From Solobacterium sp. (lineage in GTDB: Bacteria; Bacillota_I; Bacilli_A; Erysipelotrichales; Erysipelotrichaceae), in NCBI GenBank assembly GCA_016280695.1, contig JAEEHG010000291.1, positions 1 through 10,249 on the forward strand: a stretch of DNA of 10,249 nt, given 5' to 3'. The notes under the pieces are model-generated. The model worked only from the letters and a program-made list of their open reading frames with translations. It did no database searches and was not told where the DNA came from. The translations under genes were made by a program, and so were the position numbers. Below are positions 6,592-10,249 of the stretch, in pieces. Every line of letters starts with the position of its first letter. Position 1 is the stretch's first letter.

Positions 6592-7566
6592 TCAAGCACC
6601 GGTTCTGTTCAGGAAATCTATGACTTCCTGCTTTTCCGGCATGGCTTTCAGTGCTCCCTTGCGGGTCGTGATGATCGAAGCGGCCGCGTTGGCAAACGTG
6701 ACTGCTTCCTTCAGTTTCGCGGGAGTGAAGCCGTCAATCCCGTTCTCCAGCACCGCATTGATCATGCAGGCACAGAATGTGTCCCCTGCCCCGGTTGTCT
6801 CGATCGTGTTCTCCTGCAGGAAACCCGGCACTTCAATCCGGTCATCCCAGTAGTATGCCCGGCTGCCGTCCGGGCCAAGCGTCAGGCAGATCAGTTTGAT
6901 ATCGAACTGCTCCCTGAGCCAGGCAATGCCTTCATCGAAGTCTTCCTTCCCGCTCAGCCAGCGGATCTCATTGTCCGCGATCTTCAGGATATCGCAGTGC
7001 GCCATGCCCCAGAGGATCTGTTCCCGGGCAAGTTCATCGCTGGACCACAGCGGCGGCCGCAGGTTCGGATCATAAGATCTCAGCACGCCGTTTTCTTCGG
7101 CGATCTGCAGGGCCTTGTGTGTCGCACTGCGCACCGGTTCATCTGTCAGTCCCAGCGAGCCGAAGTGGAATACCCTGGCATTTTTGATCAGATCTTCATT
7201 AACTTCTTCAGCCTTCAGCATCATGTCCGCACCCGGACCCCGGTAGAACGAGAAGTCCCGGTCGCCGTCGGGCAGTTTGTGGACAAATGCCAGTGTGGTA
7301 TGGACTTCATCGTCCATCACGAGACCGCTCAGGTCCACACCGCAGGAATCCACGGCATCCTTCAGCTGCCGGCCGAAGCCGTCATTGCCGACCTTGCCGA
7401 TGAAAGCAGTTTTTCTGCCCAGCTTCTGCAGCATGGCCAGTACATTGCACGGTGCCCCGCCCGGATTGGCTTCATAAAGCGGATTGCCGAATTCGCTGTC
7501 CCCGGCCCCGATGAAGTCGATCAGCAGTTCACCCAGCGCCGTTACATCATATTTCTTCTCTGTCAT
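6592..7566 (-). CDS. PfkB-family carbohydrate kinase, fructokinase-like
   Basis: This is an ATP-dependent sugar kinase (ribokinase/PfkB family), 324 residues from ATG 7566. Features include ALGELLIDF at the N terminus, the glycine-rich signature NPGGAPCNVLAMLQKLGRKTAF (34-55), DPNLR (166-170), the catalytic motif TTGAGDTF with base Asp262, and a C-terminal GALKAMP. The GGAPCNVA-type signature, DPNLR and GA-x-x-AMP together are typical of fructokinases (ScrK type), so fructose or another ketohexose to ketose phosphate is the likely reaction. KDG kinase and ribokinase look less likely. An alternative GTG start at 7578 overlaps the VOC gene's TGA by four bases (GTGA) and would add MSLY. Neither start has a clear Shine-Dalgarno site. 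I prefer ATG because it puts the first strand at the usual distance. The overlap signals translational coupling either way. It is the last gene before the terminator. Confidence 0.9.
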   Translation of the reverse strand: MTEKKYDVTALGELLIDFIGAGDSEFGNPLYEANPGGAPCNVLAMLQKLGRKTAFIGKVGNDGFGRQLKDAVDSCGVDLSGLVMDDEVHTTLAFVHKLPDGDRDFSFYRGPGADMMLKAEEVNEDLIKNARVFHFGSLGLTDEPVRSATHKALQIAEENGVLRSYDPNLRPPLWSSDELAREQILWGMAHCDILKIADNEIRWLSGKEDFDEGIAWLREQFDIKLICLTLGPDGSRAYYWDDRIEVPGFLQENTIETTGAGDTFCACMINAVLENGIDGFTPAKLKEAVTFANAAASIITTRKGALKAMPEKQEVIDFLNRTGA

Positions 7567-7574
7567 ATACAAAC

Positions 7575-7961
7575 TCACAGCATCTGGCTGAATTCCACTT
7601 TCTCATTGTTCGGGCCGATAATCGTGACAAACTTCACACCATTTGCAAAATATGGCAGGAAGACCGGACCTTCACCGCCTTCGGCAAAAACATATCCCTG
7701 GTTTTTCAGCCAGGCATATACAACATCGATATCTGCCGTATCCAGGGCGATGTGATCCCAGGCTCCCCATACCGGATGCGGTTCTTCCGAAGCATATACT
7801 TCGATCACTGCCGCGCCCAGCTGCAGAAACGTGCAGTCGCGGTCATCAGCCGCCCACACAACCTCAAAACCGAGGTTCTGATAGAAAGCAAGCGTTTCTT
7901 TGTATTTTCCCGTCGGCAATCCGAGATGCTGGATCCCGGTCACCTGTTTTTTCATATCCAT
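7575..7961 (-). CDS. VOC-superfamily (glyoxalase/bleomycin-resistance fold) protein of unknown substrate
   Basis: This is a single-module vicinal-oxygen-chelate protein of 128 residues with two beta-alpha-beta-beta-beta repeats. The four classical metal-ligand positions are all present: His12 (IQHLGLPT), Glu54 (AVIEVYA), His70 (WDHIALDT) and Glu123 (NEKVEFSQ). It is therefore probably an active metalloenzyme and not a binding-only relative. The second half resembles glyoxalase I-type sequences (VKFVTIIGPNNEKVEF). The start ATG 7961 is supported by GGAG six bases upstream; ATG 7955 is the less favoured option. The gene starts 3 bp after the dehydrogenase stop and overlaps the upstream kinase start option by 4 bp, so it is firmly embedded in the operon. 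Possible roles are methylglyoxal disposal, isomerisation or epimerisation of a pathway intermediate, or aldehyde detoxification. The sequence does not decide among these. Confidence 0.88.
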   Translation of the reverse strand: MDMKKQVTGIQHLGLPTGKYKETLAFYQNLGFEVVWAADDRDCTFLQLGAAVIEVYASEEPHPVWGAWDHIALDTADIDVVYAWLKNQGYVFAEGGEGPVFLPYFANGVKFVTIIGPNNEKVEFSQML

Positions 7962-7964
7962 TTT

Positions 7965-9587
7965 CTACTCCGTTGTTTTCAGATATTTCTGCAGCGTCTT
8001 CCGTACCGCACCAGGCCCCGCGATCTCTTCCGCAAACATCTGCTCGACCTTTGTGCCGAGCCCTGCTTCGTAGAGGTTCATACCGAAGAGGTTGGCATTG
8101 CTGAGGATGGGCTGCAGCTGATCCCCGATCTCTTCCGGATGGCCAAGGCGGAAATGCGTCTGCATATACTTCCAGATTTCTTCCCCTCTTGGATCCGGGG
8201 CCAGTTCAAACGGCTCACCGTTGTCATCCACTGCCAGCATGTATCGGAGCCAGCCGGTGATGGCCAGCGGCAGTGCGGTCAGCCGTTCTGCCGAACCGTA
8301 CTTCTGGACATAGGCCTTGATTGTTTCACCGAAGCGGATCGCAGTCATCTGTGAGATGTCCACGGAAATCCGCTGGGATGTATCACCGAGATACCGGTTC
8401 GGGAACCGTTCTTCAAACAGTTCATCCAGGAATGCCTTCGGGGAAAGAATTCCCGGGTCCGGCACCACATCCATGCCTTCCACATAACCGACCAGCCGGG
8501 CCAGTTCCGCCAGTTCCGGATCATGCATGCCATCGGCAAACAGATCATAGCCCAGCATGCAGTCATACGTTGTCAGGGCGGTATGGATCGGATTCAGGCA
8601 GACGGTCACTTTCATGCGTTCGGCCTTGTTTACCGTTTCGCGGTCCGCCATGTACACACCGGCTTTTTCCAGCGGCGGCCGGCCGTTGGGGAAGTGATCC
8701 TCAACCACCAGGTACTGCGGTCCTTCCGCGTTGACAAACGGGGCAATGAAGGTCTGCTTCGAAGTGATCACCGGTTGCATGTTTTCCAGACCCCGGGCTT
8801 CAAGATCTGCGGCGATTGCTTCGCTCGGCCGCGGCGTGATCTTGTCGATCATCGTCCACGGGAAGGCAACGGTATTTTCATCGCTGACATAGGCCATATA
8901 GTCATCACTGACCCTGCCGGCCTTATGCCATTCCGCCACGATGGCCAGGACGGCATTGCGCAGCGTTTCACCATTGCGGGAACAGTTGTCCATGGAGACC
9001 AGGGCCAGCGGTGTGCCGCCGGCTTCGAGGCGCTCCTTCAGCATCGCCGCCAGGATCGCCGGTACACTGGTAACTGTTTCCGGGCCCTTTTCAATATCCT
9101 GCCGGACAAACGGATAGTACTCGCCGTTTTCATTCTTCAGGGCATAACCCTTCTCGGTAATCGTGAAGGTCACCAGCTGCAGCGAGGGGCTGCGAAAGAT
9201 TTCCTTCAGCCGTCCCCACTGCCCTGCACAGTCAGCCTTGGCCTTAACCGCCTCGCCGAAGACGCCGATGACTTTTCTGTCCACCCGGCCGTCGGCGTGC
9301 AGGATGACATTCAGCGAAAGATTGTCATACGGGCGGTAGATCCTGTCCACCACCTCATAATCAAAGCTTTCCACGCAGGTAATGCCGCTTTTCATCAGTC
9401 CCTGTTCCAGCAGCTGATCAGCGATGCTTCCGGTGAATACCCGGAAAATATTGCCGATGCCGAAATGTACCCAGAGCGGTTTCTCTTTCGTCTGTTCTGC
9501 CAGTTTTGCCGGATCATAACCCGGCAGTTCAATTCCGGCCTGCTGCCAGGCGGCAGTATCCCGGAGTCCTTCCAGTGTCAGTTTCAT
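7965..9587 (-). CDS. Mannitol dehydrogenase / fructuronate reductase-family (long-chain polyol) NAD(P)-dependent oxidoreductase
   Basis: This is a long-chain polyol dehydrogenase of about 540 residues. Numbering here counts from the upstream ATG at 9593. The N-terminal Rossmann segment begins at PLWVHFGIGNIFR (39-51). DNCSRNGE (202-209) corresponds to the conserved DN-x-x-x-NG-type motif. The C-terminal catalytic motif K-x5-N-x2-H reads KVTVCLNPIH with Lys328, Asn334 and His337, as in mannitol dehydrogenase and D-mannonate oxidoreductase (UxuB). The reaction is ketose (fructose, or fructuronate/tagaturonate) to polyol or aldonate with NAD(P)H, or the reverse. I chose ATG 9587, because AGGT lies seven to eight bases before it. 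ATG 9593 is almost on top of that site. At about 540 residues it is longer than E. coli UxuB (about 486). The pairing with a fructokinase favours polyol to fructose, but no uronate-specific gene is visible to exclude the uronate branch. Confidence 0.88.
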   Translation of the reverse strand: MKLTLEGLRDTAAWQQAGIELPGYDPAKLAEQTKEKPLWVHFGIGNIFRVFTGSIADQLLEQGLMKSGITCVESFDYEVVDRIYRPYDNLSLNVILHADGRVDRKVIGVFGEAVKAKADCAGQWGRLKEIFRSPSLQLVTFTITEKGYALKNENGEYYPFVRQDIEKGPETVTSVPAILAAMLKERLEAGGTPLALVSMDNCSRNGETLRNAVLAIVAEWHKAGRVSDDYMAYVSDENTVAFPWTMIDKITPRPSEAIAADLEARGLENMQPVITSKQTFIAPFVNAEGPQYLVVEDHFPNGRPPLEKAGVYMADRETVNKAERMKVTVCLNPIHTALTTYDCMLGYDLFADGMHDPELAELARLVGYVEGMDVVPDPGILSPKAFLDELFEERFPNRYLGDTSQRISVDISQMTAIRFGETIKAYVQKYGSAERLTALPLAITGWLRYMLAVDDNGEPFELAPDPRGEEIWKYMQTHFRLGHPEEIGDQLQPILSNANLFGMNLYEAGLGTKVEQMFAEEIAGPGAVRKTLQKYLKTTE

Positions 9588-9608
9588 CGTCATACCTGCG
9601 GCGTCTGT

Positions 9609-10249
9609 TTACTCGCCGTCCTTTTCTTCTGTGTCGATATCAATCAGAACCTTCATGGTTGTTTCCCGGTTGGCTTCAATGTACTTGTAGGCAGCCAGGT
9701 AATCCGTGAAGGCAAAGTGTTTTGTCTGCAGCGGCTTGAGCTGAATCTTGCCCTCATTGACCAGCCGGATGGCATCCAGATAGTCTTCATGACGGTACAT
9801 CATGGAAGTATCCAGATCCAACTCATGGTCGTTCAGGGTGAACAGGTCCACTGTGGCCGGACCGGCGAAGACGGCAACCAGGATGATCTTGCTGCCTTTG
9901 CGGGCATACTTGATGGCCTGGCCCATGGTGATGTTGTTGCCTGCGCAGTCGTAGATGACATCGGCCTTGTCCGGTCCGAAGCATTCGACCAGCGCTTCAC
10001 CGAAATCCTTTTCTTTTGTATTGATTGTGTAGTCAACGCCGATCGATTTGGCCAGATTCAGCCGGTAATCGGAGACATCCGTAATCATGACTTCCGCTGC
10101 GCCCAGAGCCTTGCGGGACTGGGCCAGCAGGAGGCCGATCGGGCCGCAGCCGAGAATCGCAACCTTGCTGCCGGCCAGTTCCGGGAAGCGCTTGGCAGCG
10201 TGCACCGTAACCGCCAGCGGTTCGATCATGGCGCCGTCCGCATAGGTCA
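9609..10249 (-). CDS. Zinc-dependent medium-chain alcohol/polyol dehydrogenase, C-terminal portion (5' end beyond window)
   Basis: This is the 3' part of a sorbitol/threonine-dehydrogenase-type MDR enzyme. About 212 residues are visible and the frame stays open to the right edge, so the N-terminal catalytic zinc domain lies outside. Visible features are MIEPLAVTVHA, whose Glu is a catalytic-zinc ligand in sorbitol dehydrogenases, the NAD-binding VAILGCGPIGLLLAQ (GxGxxG), and an Asp at the end of the second strand (MITDVSDYR) that favours NAD over NADP. ADVIYDCAGN and the C-terminal helical tail complete the domain. The internal ATG at 10229 is not the true start, since TYADGA in the same frame continues the family pattern. 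The gene ends 21 bp before the start of the next dehydrogenase, with no terminator between. It probably oxidises a polyol or sugar-alcohol acid to a ketose. The exact substrate cannot be read from this half. Confidence 0.9.
   Translation of the reverse strand, partial: TYADGAMIEPLAVTVHAAKRFPELAGSKVAILGCGPIGLLLAQSRKALGAAEVMITDVSDYRLNLAKSIGVDYTINTKEKDFGEALVECFGPDKADVIYDCAGNNITMGQAIKYARKGSKIILVAVFAGPATVDLFTLNDHELDLDTSMMYRHEDYLDAIRLVNEGKIQLKPLQTKHFAFTDYLAAYKYIEANRETTMKVLIDIDTEEKDGE

Noticed and set aside
7643..8354. Overlapping plus-strand open frames of about 150-200 codons opposite the VOC and long-chain dehydrogenase genes.
   Set aside because: The translations are low-complexity, rich in Arg, Pro, Ser and His, without family motifs, and antisense to well-supported genes.
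1..10249. CRISPR arrays, transposases, phage genes, toxin-antitoxin or defence modules.
   Set aside because: No repeat-spacer pattern, integrase or transposase motifs, or defence domains were seen. All substantial coding sequence is accounted for by transport, regulation and carbohydrate metabolism.

Overview
The window looks like chromosomal DNA of a gut-type Bacillota (Firmicutes). The clues are strong GGAGG-type Shine-Dalgarno sites, a Gram-positive style lipoprotein signal (LAGC) on the solute-binding protein, a CUT2 (ribose-type) sugar ABC transporter, a LacI-family regulator and a cre-like box. The DNA is moderately GC-rich, and I cannot name a genus from sequence alone. There are no mobile elements, CRISPR arrays, tRNAs or rRNAs. 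Nearly all of the DNA is coding, and the window reads as one carbohydrate-use locus that continues past both edges.

Layout from left to right. (1) Minus-strand operon, transcribed right to left from about 4536: a cytoplasmic alpha/beta-hydrolase esterase (3572-4408), a lipoprotein sugar-binding protein (2540-3499), a double-domain ABC ATPase with a TTG start (999-2486), and a CUT2 permease (984 down to the left edge, nearly complete). (2) A 279-bp divergent control region (4409-4687). It holds a promoter for each direction, two tandem LacI/PurR-like 12-bp operators (4505-4528) and an abutting cre-like site (4491-4504). (3) A plus-strand LacI-family regulator (4688-5665), ending in a strong terminator that probably works in both directions. 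(4) A convergent minus-strand second esterase of the tributyrin-esterase type (5696-6505). (5) A minus-strand catabolic operon entering from the right edge: zinc alcohol/polyol dehydrogenase (3' part only), mannitol dehydrogenase/fructuronate reductase-family oxidoreductase (7965-9587), VOC-fold protein (7575-7961), PfkB fructokinase-like kinase (6592-7566), then an intrinsic terminator (6557-6581).

How it may work (inference): the ABC system imports a sugar, polyol or sugar acid that may be acylated or otherwise esterified. The two cytoplasmic esterases remove ester groups, two NAD(P)-dependent dehydrogenases interconvert polyol or aldonate and ketose, and the PfkB kinase phosphorylates the ketose so it can enter glycolysis. 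The VOC protein is co-translated with the kinase but its role is open. The LacI-family protein carries the same recognition-helix core as E. coli PurR, and the tandem operators match the PurR half-site GCAA-CG, so local control of the transporter operon is well supported. The main unusual points are the pairing of two soluble esterases with a ribose-type importer, the head-to-tail operators, and the unassigned VOC protein in a ketose pathway.
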